Below are positions 41,758-50,999 of a stretch of 64,000 nt of DNA, piece by piece. The stretch spans positions 1 to 64,000 of the forward strand of contig LNDB01000004.1 of NCBI GenBank assembly GCA_001515265.1, in the 5' to 3' direction. The DNA comes from Candidatus Dichloromethanomonas elyunquensis. Lineage in GTDB: Bacteria; Bacillota; Desulfitobacteriia; Desulfitobacteriales; Syntrophobotulaceae. The notes beneath the pieces are model-generated. The model had not been told where the DNA came from, did not search any database, and worked only from the letters and a program-made list of their open reading frames with translations. A program made the translations under genes and the position numbers. Every line of letters begins with the position of its first letter. Position 1 is the stretch's first letter.

Positions 41758-42269
41758 TGAGTGACAAACGTCTCAGCCATGCTTCCAATGAGGGGTAGTT
41801 TAAAAAGCTCCCCTTTACTTGCCTTAAAAATTAAGAATACCCAGAGCGCAAAACCAACAATAGAAAATATACTGGTCAGGGAATAAGGAAGGAACATGTT
41901 CAGTATCATAAGTGTAAAAAAAACCATTGTTGATTGGACGGCGTGAAATCTGACAAACGGATCCGGTTCAACAAAATACATAATGATACCGCTCAGCCAG
42001 CCAAAAACATAGCAAACAATCGCTGCATGACTGCGCTTCCACCCCAATTTGGCAGTCTTCTCCGCCGGATTGCCCGCAGTCTGCTGAAATCCCTGCCTAA
42101 AACCAACCGGAGGAGGACCTGAATAATTCCCTCCCGGAGGCGGAGGCGGAGAAACCGGGGGCGGCGGCGGTGCTTGGACCGGTGATTGCGTCAGGAACGG
42201 GGCCCCGCAAGCCCCGCAAAATTTACCGCCGGGTCTATTTTCTTTTCCACATTGATTGCACTTAACCAT
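41754..42269 (-). CDS. zinc-ribbon protein with proline-rich linker and DUF4870-like membrane domain
   Basis: The 171-residue product has an N-terminal zinc ribbon (CNQCGKENRPGGKFCGACG, about residues 4-22), a proline-rich linker (PPPPPVSPPPPPGG, about 34-47), and three hydrophobic helices (from about 82 to 160) with the DUF4870 segment DPFVRFHAVQSTMVFF. The ATG at 42269 has GAGGGA upstream; the frame continues to 42317 without one. It is the last gene of the uncharacterised operon and may be a membrane adaptor. Ligand and partner are unknown. Confidence 0.8.
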   Translation of the reverse strand: MVKCNQCGKENRPGGKFCGACGAPFLTQSPVQAPPPPPVSPPPPPGGNYSGPPPVGFRQGFQQTAGNPAEKTAKLGWKRSHAAIVCYVFGWLSGIIMYFVEPDPFVRFHAVQSTMVFFTLMILNMFLPYSLTSIFSIVGFALWVFLIFKASKGELFKLPLIGSMAETFVTH

Positions 42270-42327
42270 GTCATCGTCCCTCTTTTCTTTTTCTTCATGC
42301 ATTCGGCAACAATGCATAAAATGAAGT

Positions 42328-43323
42328 TTAGAGTTTTGTTCCGCATCCGCCGCAAAAACGGCTGCCGGCTGCCAGAGGCCGATGACAAGACGGGCATTGT
42401 CTCACTGCCGGATCTACGGAATTGACACCTGAAACCGGTACCAGACCGACAGTCGCGGCGCTTTGCCAAGCGCTCATGCCGTCTGTCCAAACCTGGACGG
42501 CAGCGGACAGCCGTCCGGCCGTTATCAGTGCAACAAGATCGTTTCCGGTTACCGGGCCTATTGTGCGCTGATTTGTGTCAATATAGTACCACCTCTCGGC
42601 ATCAGCTGCCGGACTTGTCACTTGCTGTACAGGTGCTGACCGGACTGCCTGCTGCAGAGGCAATAAGCCTGACTGGCTGACGGTAATCCAGTCTTTCATC
42701 CCTTCCCGCCACACATAGCCTTGCCCGGAAAACGCACCGGATTGCAGTTTCTTCTTGAGTTCAGATTCGTACAAGGGTCCGTATTGCTGACTATCGGCTG
42801 AATAGTACCACTGAGCTTCCGGCTCCGTACCCTGTTTTGCTTTCAGCGCAGCATTCAGCAATGCGCCTGCTCCGGCAGCTATGGTGGCCGCACCAACCCC
42901 GGACATCCGGGAAAGATCGGGACTATCAACCGCTTCAGGTGCTATCTCTCCCCCGGTTTCCATTCCGCTAAATTGACGTGTTGGTTCAAAGGGTATTCCC
43001 TGCGATGAAAGGTCTGAGGACAATTGTCCGTTGTCAACCCAGGCATGAACGTTCTGGATTAATTCGTCACTGGTCAGTTCTCCTTCTTCCATTTCCTGAA
43101 AAATACGCGCATAACGCTGGTAATATTCATCCAGCGGCGGTAATTCGCCTTCAGGAGACAGAGGGCGCTCATCCAACCATTCTTCAAAGATATTCCCTTG
43201 CCGCTCCAGCCGAGGTATCGGCTTGGACAGGATGGCAGCGGCATCCACATATTCCTCTGTCAGCGGTTCCGGGAAAAGGTCATCATTGTCAAGGGCAAAC
43301 TGATAGTCTTGATCAAAATCCAT
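42328..43323 (-). CDS. double GYF_2-domain protein with C-terminal zinc ribbon
   Basis: The 331-residue product has an acidic N-terminal region (about 1-130), a small-residue stretch (GVGAATIAAGAGALLNAAL, about 143-161), two GYF_2-type domains (about 171-222, AQWYYSADSQQYGPL; and about 244-296, ERWYYIDTNQRTIGP), each with a W-G-M-x-x-W pattern, and a zinc ribbon (CPSCHRPLAAGSRFCGGCG, about 310-328). GYF domains bind proline-rich peptides, so the PPPPP linkers of neighbouring proteins are possible partners; this is inference. AAGGAGGTG precedes the ATG at 43323. Confidence 0.8.
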   Translation of the reverse strand: MDFDQDYQFALDNDDLFPEPLTEEYVDAAAILSKPIPRLERQGNIFEEWLDERPLSPEGELPPLDEYYQRYARIFQEMEEGELTSDELIQNVHAWVDNGQLSSDLSSQGIPFEPTRQFSGMETGGEIAPEAVDSPDLSRMSGVGAATIAAGAGALLNAALKAKQGTEPEAQWYYSADSQQYGPLYESELKKKLQSGAFSGQGYVWREGMKDWITVSQSGLLPLQQAVRSAPVQQVTSPAADAERWYYIDTNQRTIGPVTGNDLVALITAGRLSAAVQVWTDGMSAWQSAATVGLVPVSGVNSVDPAVRQCPSCHRPLAAGSRFCGGCGTKL

Positions 43324-43364
43324 AGGAAACACCTCCTTTAGGCCAGTAAGTAAATACTGTTATT

Positions 43365-45656
43365 CTAGGCCTCATACTGTTGAGGAATACCGGCCGGCAA
43401 TACAATGACCGGCTCAGGGACTTCTTCCTCCAGGATCATCTTCTTAAAGGCCACACCGAGCATGGCCATAAAGTCCCCGGCAAATGCCGTGACACAGGGA
43501 ATTACAAAAAATCCGCAAATCAGTGACCGCGCACCCGCAATCATTACACTGGCCGTTCCCAGGGTGGGAAGAACTGCAGCTATGGCTGTCGGCCACCATT
43601 TTGACAATACCTGGCATATACCCAACACCAGAAGGTTAATTTGCGTTCCGAGCATGTTCAGCCACTGGCACATACTGGCCCAGGTGGCATTTTCATCTCC
43701 CTTCAGCAAGTCGCCGACTTTATTGTCAACGAATTGTAAAAAGCCGTCATTATTGCGGGCAAATTCATGCTCATAGGATTTCATGGTTACCAGAAGATCT
43801 CCCATAACACCCTTCATCGTATCGGTTTCTTCACACACCGCCTGATAGTCACGGTTTAACCGTTCCGGCTTTAAAGCATCTTCCGCCATAGAGATTACCG
43901 CTTGAAAAAACCCCTCTTTCGTGGCGTCCGCATTCTTCTTGTTTTGTTCATCGACTTTGGCCTTCAGGTCGTTTTTGAGCTGCTGAGCGGCAGCCTTGTC
44001 TTGAATTACCGTATCGGGGATATTATCAATATCCGCATCATAAGCGATCATTTTTATGGTTTCTTCCTGCGCTTCACCAAAGAAATGACTGTAGGGAACA
44101 CCCCGCTCTATCATGATGCTCTGACCGGCTTTCAAATATTTAAATTCAAGGTAGGTTGGACTTCGCCATCGTCCAATATAGGCGACCAGCCACGCGGTGT
44201 GTTGAAACAGCTTCATCAGGAGAAACAATACCGCAAACATAACGCCGACAAATAAGGTCACCTGCCAAAAAATTACAGCTGTGACGATTGATGCAGTCAG
44301 AAGAAAATACTTGAGGACGTTAAGGATAGTATCTCCAAGAAATTCGCCGATCGCCGAAAAAAGATTTCCGATTTTTTCGCCCACCCAGTAGATCGAATCC
44401 CAACACCAGCGCCACGCACGATATAAAATACCCTCATTCTGGTGTGATATCTCTTCCTGGCGATTAGAAAGCTCCTGTAATTTGTCGGCTTGCTGCCGGG
44501 CTTTTTTCAAAGCATCATCATATTTATTTCGATAGGCATCATCCGCGGTTTGTTCGCCCGCTCCAGTCGTATCCTTTAAAATCTCAAAACCGGTGGCTTC
44601 TTTTGCTTCCAGTTGCTTAAGTTTAACCGCCATATCTCTGACCTTATCAAGGTGAGCCTGAGCATCCGCCTGGAATTGTGCCGGCAGCTTCTCAATCCTC
44701 GCTTTCATGGAATCGATTTGCCCCTGATAGGCGGCAGCAAGTTGGTCCAATTCCTCCTGGCAATCTGAGCGGATTTTACCCCAGAGTTGTTCTCCTTCTC
44801 CTCCCGGAGCAAATTTTTGCTGCCAGACATCCTTAATGTTGATTCCGGGCTCGCTTAAACTTGCCAGATTCTTTTTAGCCACATTTTTTCCTTTTAGGTT
44901 CATCTCGGCAAGTTTATAGTTTTTGTGGGATTGGATCTGCCGCGTATACAAGTCAGCTGCCTGGCACTCATTTTCATACCATATGCGGTACCATTCCATT
45001 AATTTCTCTTCTGTTGTTCCTTTAGGTGATCCGGTTTCATAAAAGTTTTCAATTTTGTTTAAATAGCACTTGGCATTCTTTCTGGCTTTAGTTGCTCCTT
45101 CAGTAACAGTTTCCAAGTCCTTCCTTGCTTCCTGGAACCATTTTTCCGCATTGGCAATTTCTTTTTCAACCTTTTGTCTGAAATCCTGCACGATTTCATT
45201 AAAATACTTCTTTTCAGCCTGTTCCTGCATATTTTTGATTGCTTGCTCGTCCGCCTGGGCATTTTTGGCTTGCTTCAAATTCCCGAGATGATAAAACATT
45301 CCTTCCAGCGTCAGGTCAAACAAGGCCTGAGCCAGGAATTCCACCGATTTTCGGCGCAGGACGATGCCTTTAAAAACGGCATCAAAAGCAAGCCCATTGA
45401 ATTTGAAATAAGCAACTGTATTTTTCATGCGGTGATCGAAATTCGTACTATTTTGAGTGTTATCAAGATCAGGGCGTTTTTTCTCGCCGGCATACTTAGT
45501 GACACCTTTGGAAAACCCCAAAAAGGCGTTCTGAATGGTATTGCCGCTGTCTTGGCATCGTTCCGCCACTTTGGCACTGGCATCATAAACGTCAACCAGC
45601 TTGTTTAATGTGTCCATATTCAAGCATAACCTAACATCTCTCGTTACCAACTTCAT
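43365..45656 (-). CDS. large coiled-coil membrane protein, function unknown
   Basis: The 763-residue product is not recognised. Residues about 120-450 are strongly charged and helical, with long coiled coils (KEIANAEKWFQEARKDLE, KKARQQADKLQELSNRQEE). A helix cluster follows at about 460-505 (YFLLTASIVTAVIFWQVTLFV), then a soluble segment with SPTYLEFKYLKAGQS, another helical region and a C-terminal hydrophobic part at about 675-745 (NLLVLGICQVL, TAIAAVLPTLGTASVMIAG). It looks like a scaffold spanning the membrane. AAGGAGGTG lies eight bases before the ATG. It is the largest gene of the operon. Confidence 0.75.
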   Translation of the reverse strand: MKLVTRDVRLCLNMDTLNKLVDVYDASAKVAERCQDSGNTIQNAFLGFSKGVTKYAGEKKRPDLDNTQNSTNFDHRMKNTVAYFKFNGLAFDAVFKGIVLRRKSVEFLAQALFDLTLEGMFYHLGNLKQAKNAQADEQAIKNMQEQAEKKYFNEIVQDFRQKVEKEIANAEKWFQEARKDLETVTEGATKARKNAKCYLNKIENFYETGSPKGTTEEKLMEWYRIWYENECQAADLYTRQIQSHKNYKLAEMNLKGKNVAKKNLASLSEPGINIKDVWQQKFAPGGEGEQLWGKIRSDCQEELDQLAAAYQGQIDSMKARIEKLPAQFQADAQAHLDKVRDMAVKLKQLEAKEATGFEILKDTTGAGEQTADDAYRNKYDDALKKARQQADKLQELSNRQEEISHQNEGILYRAWRWCWDSIYWVGEKIGNLFSAIGEFLGDTILNVLKYFLLTASIVTAVIFWQVTLFVGVMFAVLFLLMKLFQHTAWLVAYIGRWRSPTYLEFKYLKAGQSIMIERGVPYSHFFGEAQEETIKMIAYDADIDNIPDTVIQDKAAAQQLKNDLKAKVDEQNKKNADATKEGFFQAVISMAEDALKPERLNRDYQAVCEETDTMKGVMGDLLVTMKSYEHEFARNNDGFLQFVDNKVGDLLKGDENATWASMCQWLNMLGTQINLLVLGICQVLSKWWPTAIAAVLPTLGTASVMIAGARSLICGFFVIPCVTAFAGDFMAMLGVAFKKMILEEEVPEPVIVLPAGIPQQYEA

Positions 45657-45682
45657 GTGATTCACACCTCCTTACCGGATCA

Positions 45683-46504
45683 TCAGACTGGTGGTCCTTG
45701 AGGGAAAGACGGCGCCTGCGGTTGAGGATTTCCTGCCGGTGAACCGGAGTTTGATGCTGCATCGGCCGGTGCAGGACTGATATCAAACAAGAGCACTTTA
45801 TGATCATCGTCCTCAAATTTTCCATCCTTCACCGTTCCGAACCAATAGAGTTTTGCAGCCGTATCCCACACTTCCTGCGATGCGTCAAACTCCAGGACTT
45901 TGTCTTTGGCCTTTTGCTGCGGTTCAACATTTACCGTCACCTCGAGCTGGCCGCCTTCCTTGTATAAATTAATGAGATCCTCTTTTGAGGCATGAGCCGG
46001 GCACAGGTTTTTCTTCAAGGGTTCCCAGTAGGTCTTTTCAATGCTTATCACGCACTCAATTTTTTTGGCTTTTACCTGAAATGTACCGCTCAGCATTTCC
46101 ATTTCCTGAGGAATTCCCGAAGCAATCGTTCCCCCCAGCATTCCCATGCCCGGGATCATTCCAGCCACCATAGAACCCACCATTTGGGCCATCGCAGACA
46201 GATCAAGCTTCACCTCGACCTGGAAAGCCGCTTCCTGAAGTTGTCCTTCAGACCAGGGATCCTGACTGCCGGCTACGGTCATATAGAATTCGACACTCGA
46301 ACCTTCGTTGATCAGTTTCTTCGTTTCTTCCAGAACAGTATAAGAGGAAGTATCGCCGCTCAGCGGCAGCACCTTGAATTCTTCTTTCAGCTTCACGATC
46401 CGGTCTTTACTCCCGGTAGACAGGACATCCACCTGAATACGAATTTTCTGCCAGCCTTTCAGCTCTCTGCTCAGCGGAATAAAATAGTTGCTGTTATCAC
46501 TCAT
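45683..46504 (-). CDS. uncharacterised soluble protein of the operon
   Basis: The 273-residue product is not recognised. It has beta-rich parts (IRIQVDVLSTGSKDRIVKL, VEFYMTVAGSQDPW, LEVTVNVEPQQKA), a glycine-methionine stretch with weak hydrophobicity in the middle (AGMIPGMGMLGGTIASG, about residues 115-131), and a proline-rich C-terminus (PQPQAPSFPQGPP). No signal peptide. GGAGGTG precedes the ATG at 46504, which overlaps the previous stop. It may be a partner of the GYF_2 protein through its proline-rich end. Confidence 0.7.
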   Translation of the reverse strand: MSDNSNYFIPLSRELKGWQKIRIQVDVLSTGSKDRIVKLKEEFKVLPLSGDTSSYTVLEETKKLINEGSSVEFYMTVAGSQDPWSEGQLQEAAFQVEVKLDLSAMAQMVGSMVAGMIPGMGMLGGTIASGIPQEMEMLSGTFQVKAKKIECVISIEKTYWEPLKKNLCPAHASKEDLINLYKEGGQLEVTVNVEPQQKAKDKVLEFDASQEVWDTAAKLYWFGTVKDGKFEDDDHKVLLFDISPAPADAASNSGSPAGNPQPQAPSFPQGPPV

Positions 46505-47171
46505 ACGCCTCACCTCCGCTGAACTTCAGTTGAAAACCTCCACGCACCAGTTTGATCGTGACTGGCGCCGAAAAAGGCTGTCCTTCCAGGGGTGCGGAAA
46601 CCAAAATGGTCGCTGATGCGTCTGCATCTCCCTGCGGGGCTGAAGGAAGTGCTTCCAAGACTACCGTTCTCCCATTACTGAAGGGCGAACCTTCCGTCAT
46701 TTGAATGTAATCATATCCGGATTGCATCTCGATAGAAATGGGTCCCCCATCGGCCGGGTTGGCCCCTTCCCCGGAAGCTTCAATCCAAGCCTGCAGATAG
46801 ACCGGTTTAGGAAGCAGCAGGTCAATTTCAGTGCAAATGCTGCCTTCGGCATCGACCGTACGTACCTGCAGCGTGTAGTACTTAACAGGGGGTTCCTCCC
46901 CCTCTTGAGTTTCAACCGGTTTTTGAATAAGGGTTTTGATAATTTCGTGTCCATTAATTAAAACCGCAACGACCGTTGCAGCCGTGCCAGCCACCATTTG
47001 GGCTGTACCATTGGTGCGCAGTCAATCCTCTGCGCGGGTGACATCACGTAGGCAGTCATCCGCATTGGCAATGGATGCAATAATTAAAATCCAAGCAGCA
47101 ATCAGTAATAAAAGCCGAATCCAGGCAAACGTTTTTCTCCTGTCAGATACTTGTTGGTTTTGCTTTTCCAT
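46497..47171 (-). pseudogene. membrane-anchored protein gene with in-frame TGA at codon 50
   Basis: AAGGAGG precedes an ATG at 47171. The frame reads a basic N-terminus, a membrane helix (LLLLIAAWILIIASIANA) and DDCLRDVTRAED, then TGA at 47022-47024, then LRTNGTAQMVAGTAATVV and 170 more residues to the stop at 46497. The second part alone (ATG at 46997) has no ribosome-binding site. The echo of DCLR and ED-stop-LR suggests the TGA replaces a cysteine codon. The downstream part has beta-sandwich character (VTIKLVRGGFQLKF). Most likely a recent nonsense mutation; selenocysteine is possible but no convincing bacterial SECIS hairpin is seen. Confidence 0.75.
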
Positions 47172-47206
47172 AACTGCTACCTCCTTCATAGTAGATATCC
47201 GGCACG

Positions 47207-47959
47207 CTATTGTTGAATAAATCCCCTGCCACTTTTATTTGCTGTCACATTGGGGGTTCGTATAATCAGGTACGAGAGAATCGGTCCCAAAAAGACGGTC
47301 CACCGTATATAGGGATAATTTCTGAGTCCTGCCGAACCGTACAAATATGTTGCCGTCAAATAGGGTATCGCTACCCCGATACCAACGAGCAATAAGCGTG
47401 GGATTTTATTTCTGATGGGATTCAATTTCGTAAGGATCCGATCAATGGGTTTCCGCAGGACGACCAAAACAATTGGCACCGCCAGCATGATAAGCGATGT
47501 GGTCGGATCAGATTTGGTGTATTTGTCGAGTGTCGAATATCCGTACCACAACGCTCCGCCCACCCCACCCCCCAAAATGGACAAGATGTTCCACCATTTC
47601 TGTGATTTTCCCGCCAGGGGTCTCAACAAGGTAGCCGCTCTGCCCGCAATCGCGGTCGGATTGCCACCGGCCAGTGTCTGAGCTGTGTTCAAAGCGGTTT
47701 GGGCGTAATTCACCGCCTGGCGCGCTGCAGCCGGATTAATCATATTCCCTCTTGATAATTCCGGAGGACTGCCCGGAGTCCACTCCGTCCCACTCCATCG
47801 CAGCCACTTCCCATCGTACGAAAGCTGCCACCAGCAGCCGCTTTGATCTTGTAAACGCAGCTGATCAACAGCCTGGCAAAACTGTTGATAGTTCACCTGC
47901 TGTGCATAATATTTCCGACAGAGGTCATTGAACTGTTCAAGCGCCTGTTGAAAAGACAT
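47207..47959 (-). CDS. multi-pass membrane protein with tryptophan-rich N-terminal domain
   Basis: The 250-residue product has a helical N-terminus (residues 1-35), a Trp-rich module (GCWWQLSYDGKWLRWSGTEW, about 41-60) that recalls the small WW-like domains of bacterial membrane proteins, then an alanine-rich segment and four hydrophobic helices between about 125 and 235 (NILSILGGGVGGALWYG, SLIMLAVPIVLVVL, LLLVGIGVAIPYLTA, WTVFLGPILSYLII). Family unknown. GGAGGG precedes the ATG. In the same transcript as its neighbours. Confidence 0.7.
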   Translation of the reverse strand: MSFQQALEQFNDLCRKYYAQQVNYQQFCQAVDQLRLQDQSGCWWQLSYDGKWLRWSGTEWTPGSPPELSRGNMINPAAARQAVNYAQTALNTAQTLAGGNPTAIAGRAATLLRPLAGKSQKWWNILSILGGGVGGALWYGYSTLDKYTKSDPTTSLIMLAVPIVLVVLRKPIDRILTKLNPIRNKIPRLLLVGIGVAIPYLTATYLYGSAGLRNYPYIRWTVFLGPILSYLIIRTPNVTANKSGRGFIQQ

Positions 47960-47998
47960 TCCTTTCCCTCCCTTCGCTTTGTTTCGATTCGTACCGAA

Positions 47999-48991
47999 CT
48001 AGAAAGATTCGCTGATCTTGTTTAAACCTTCGGATGTTGCCAGCCAGTAAATCCCCTCCTCATCCTGAACAATCTTCTTAACTTCCTGCCCGGCCAAACC
48101 ATCGGCTGTGGTAAAAAGAGCAATCCTCTCTTTGTTTTTAAAAACCGCTGCGCCGTCATATTCGGAACAGAACCAAAGATTGCCCCGGAGGTCCTGATAA
48201 ATCTGCCGGACTTTGTCTCCAGCCAGACCGTCCTGGCGGGTAAACGATGCCAGCGCTCCTGACTGGGTGAAATAGTTGGCTCCGCCAGCGGTGGCAAAAC
48301 CGGTTCCGATCCATATGGTGCCGTCCGTGGTTTGCGTCACACAAGTAACGGAAGGATGGACCAGTCCGTCTGCCGTACCATAGAATTGCCAGCTGCTGCC
48401 TGCTTGACACACCAGTCCGCCGCGGTGGGGATCCGAACTGCCCGCCCAAATCCTGCCCAGGTTGTCCTGAAACAACACATCGACCGGTCCCATCGGAAGC
48501 TGTTGATATTGCGGTCCCACGCTACTCAGATGTAGCACTCCGTCAGGAAGCCCCAGCCACAATGCACCCTCGCGGTCTTGTATCAGCGCCGTCACAGGGG
48601 TTTTTTGATTCATCGGACTGAGGTCGCAGTTATACCAATGATTTCCTTTGTAATAGGAGAGTCCATACTGGTGAGCTACCCAAAGATTTCCCTCCCGGTC
48701 GGCCAAAAGTTCATATACTGCCCCAAAATCAGGGGTTCCCGCAGGCAACGGCAGCTTCTGCGCAGAATGGTTGAACCGGAATAACCCGTTAATTCCACCA
48801 GCCCATACTTCATTTTGGTACAGGGTCACCGTCTGTAAATTCCCCGGTGCTCTGACCATCACCCAACCGGGTCTGACGTGCTGCTCTTTCTGTCTATCTG
48901 AGCTAAAATTTACCAGCCATCCGACTGCTGCAATAATAAGGATTCCGGCAGCGATCTGCAGTAAATTACGTGTCAGCCAGCGGCATCCCAT
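47999..48991 (-). CDS. membrane-anchored two-component-regulator-type beta-propeller
   Basis: An N-terminal membrane helix (LLQIAAGILIIAAVGWLV, about residues 9-26) is followed by six or seven Reg_prop-type blades: LWVAHQYGLSYY, LWLGLPDGVLHL, IWAGSSDPHRGGL, IWIGTGFATAGG, LWFCSEYDGAAVF, YWLATSEGLNKI. In histidine kinases such propellers are the extracellular sensor; here no kinase domain is attached, so it would be a free sensor or binding module outside the membrane. AAGGAGGG precedes the ATG. Confidence 0.82.
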   Translation of the reverse strand: MGCRWLTRNLLQIAAGILIIAAVGWLVNFSSDRQKEQHVRPGWVMVRAPGNLQTVTLYQNEVWAGGINGLFRFNHSAQKLPLPAGTPDFGAVYELLADREGNLWVAHQYGLSYYKGNHWYNCDLSPMNQKTPVTALIQDREGALWLGLPDGVLHLSSVGPQYQQLPMGPVDVLFQDNLGRIWAGSSDPHRGGLVCQAGSSWQFYGTADGLVHPSVTCVTQTTDGTIWIGTGFATAGGANYFTQSGALASFTRQDGLAGDKVRQIYQDLRGNLWFCSEYDGAAVFKNKERIALFTTADGLAGQEVKKIVQDEEGIYWLATSEGLNKISESF

Positions 48992-49034
48992 ATTAACCCT
49001 CCTTGACGCAATTCCGCGTTTTCATACAGCAGGA

Positions 49035-49844
49035 TTATATTTTTTTCAACTTGATGGTGCTCGTTCCTTCACTGGCAGATGTAACAATCAAAGTAAGTTC
49101 CTTGCTGGCAGCAGCGTACTCCGCCGATGCCTTCACGACATCCTTGGGAGCTGAGCTGCTCACAACGGTCCCTTCATATTTTTGTGAATCATCAACCGGT
49201 TTCAAGGTAAGTGTAACAACCGTACTGGTGTCAGAAGCGTAGCTCAATTTGCCCGTTAAGCTGTTATTACTGGCCTGGGCCAGTTCCAGAATCATCTGTG
49301 AGCTTATCTTGGTCATGTCGACTGTCGTCCCCTTTGATGTAATGGAAACAACCTGCCACTTTCCAACAAACTGCTTGGCATCCGGCGCACTGGACCACGG
49401 CAACCGAATGTCGCTGATTGACGGCAACGAGAAAGGCAGTTTAATATAGCCATTTGAACTTAAATAACTGTACAAAGCAATAATTATCCCAATGAACACA
49501 ATCAATTTCAATAGGGTTTTGAAAATCCAACTAAGGCAGCCGCCCCGTTTCGCTTTGGGTGTCTTGGGGGCCGCACCGAACCCCCCGGCGCCTGCGCTTT
49601 GTTGCTGAGCGTAACCGGTAAACTGCTGTGTTTGCTGTGTTCCGAACGGTTGTTGCCCATACGGTTGCCCATAGACGGGCGATGGCGGTACCGGTGGTGG
49701 GGGCGGTGACAGCGGAATCACCTGAGGCGGCGCATTCCCGACACTTGGAACAGCGGCTTCCAGCGGCGCGCCGCAATTTGTACAAAATTTAGCTTGTTCG
49801 GCAATCTTATTACCGCATTGTGTACAAAATCGATTTACATCCAT
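49035..49844 (-). CDS. zinc-ribbon, proline-rich, membrane-anchored protein with extracellular domain
   Basis: The 269-residue product has a zinc ribbon (CTQCGNKIAEQAKFCTNCG, about residues 7-25), a proline and glutamine-rich linker (PLSPPPPPVPPSPVYGQPYG, about 44-63; then QQ repeats), one membrane helix (LLKLIVFIGIIIALYSYL, about 111-128) and a C-terminal beta domain (FVGKWQVVSITSKGTTVDM to EGTSTIKLKKI) resembling lipocalin-like DUF proteins. GGAGG is upstream of the ATG. It is the first gene of the uncharacterised operon, downstream of the ABC importer. Confidence 0.8.
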   Translation of the reverse strand: MDVNRFCTQCGNKIAEQAKFCTNCGAPLEAAVPSVGNAPPQVIPLSPPPPPVPPSPVYGQPYGQQPFGTQQTQQFTGYAQQQSAGAGGFGAAPKTPKAKRGGCLSWIFKTLLKLIVFIGIIIALYSYLSSNGYIKLPFSLPSISDIRLPWSSAPDAKQFVGKWQVVSITSKGTTVDMTKISSQMILELAQASNNSLTGKLSYASDTSTVVTLTLKPVDDSQKYEGTVVSSSAPKDVVKASAEYAAASKELTLIVTSASEGTSTIKLKKI

Positions 49845-49899
49845 ACTTCAGCCTCCATGCAATTGTCAGCAGGCTTATTATCGGTCCCTGCATAGTCCG

Positions 49900-50925
49900 T
49901 TATCTTACAAATATTTCAGTCAAGTCTTTTTTGACATTCTCCTGCTGGCTATAAACCGATGGAAAATCAACCTTCATTCTTTGAATTTGTCCCTGCGGAA
50001 ATAATGAGATGCTGGTTGACAGACTGCGAGTGGAAACCTGACTGAAACCAATTTTCATCAGCTCTTCTTCAACCTCTTTGCTTGCTAGATAGTCCATTAG
50101 TTTTTTGGCGGTATCCGCATGCGGTGCCCCGGAGATCAGGGCAACAGTATTCGGGGTAACAAGGGCTCCTATTCCGTCCTGGTCAGGAATAACTACTTTA
50201 ACGGGTGAACCCTTCTCTATTGCTCCCAGTGCATCATCGCTATCCGTCAATCCCATTGCCAGTTGACCCTGGGCCACTAAGTCCCGAACCACAGAGTTTC
50301 CGTCGACAATCTGCACCTTGCCGGCTTTCAGATCTGTAAAATACGCTTTGGCCTTATCCGGTCCCAGCAGCGCGTACATAGCAGCTGCATGTGTTGCGGA
50401 AGTGCCAAACATGGGATAAGCAATCGCCGCTTTGCTCCCGCCATATTTATTCCCGGTCAAATCGTAAATGGACTTGGGGACCTGATCCGCCGGAACCAAA
50501 TTGGTATTGTAAATCAAAACATGGACCCGGCCGCCAAAGGCAATCCATTGATGATCCTTGTCGCGGTACTCCTGCGGGAGATCCGCTGCAGCGGGAGACT
50601 GATAGGCAGCGAGAACACCCTGTTCTTTGAGCAGCAGGGTCTGCATAAATTCCGAATTCCAGAAAACATCAGCCTGGGGTTTTGATTTTTCCGATATTAA
50701 ACGATTGACCAATCCGGTAGTTTTGGCTGCTTCAACATCATAAACCGGCATTACTTTTATTCCAGTAGACGATTCGAATTTTTTGAGAATGGGTTCGGCA
50801 AACTCCTGGTCAACCGAAGTATAGACGACTACCATCTTTTCCGTGTTGCCGTTCCCGCAACCTGTGCCCATAATTGCCAGCGCAACAAATATCAGTCCGA
50901 CTAAGGCTGTCCTTAAAAATCTCAT
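49900..50925 (-). CDS. ABC importer substrate-binding lipoprotein (iron/Fe3+ type)
   Basis: A lipoprotein signal (VALAIMGTGC) precedes a family-1 extracellular solute-binding protein of the FbpA/AfuA type: VVYTSVDQEFAEPILKKFE, SEFMQTLLLKEQGV and LVAQGQLAMGLTDSDDAL. Related proteins bind ferric iron, thiamine or phosphonates; the ligand here is unknown, and tyrosines of the Fe site are not confirmed. GGAGGA precedes the ATG at 50925; 341 residues. It is last in the permease-ATPase-binding protein order. Confidence 0.85.
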   Translation of the reverse strand: MRFLRTALVGLIFVALAIMGTGCGNGNTEKMVVVYTSVDQEFAEPILKKFESSTGIKVMPVYDVEAAKTTGLVNRLISEKSKPQADVFWNSEFMQTLLLKEQGVLAAYQSPAAADLPQEYRDKDHQWIAFGGRVHVLIYNTNLVPADQVPKSIYDLTGNKYGGSKAAIAYPMFGTSATHAAAMYALLGPDKAKAYFTDLKAGKVQIVDGNSVVRDLVAQGQLAMGLTDSDDALGAIEKGSPVKVVIPDQDGIGALVTPNTVALISGAPHADTAKKLMDYLASKEVEEELMKIGFSQVSTRSLSTSISLFPQGQIQRMKVDFPSVYSQQENVKKDLTEIFVR

Positions 50926-50999
50926 AAATACGCTCCTCCGTTCCTTTTTTGCTTTTTGCTTAATATGAATCCTCCTGTCCATGAAGCTTTTATGCCAGC

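Noticed and set aside
46990-47024. Selenocysteine reading of the TGA in the operon membrane gene
   Set aside because: A weak CAGCC/GGCTG stem lies about 17 bases downstream, but the loop does not have the G expected near its start in bacterial SECIS elements. Kept only as an option.
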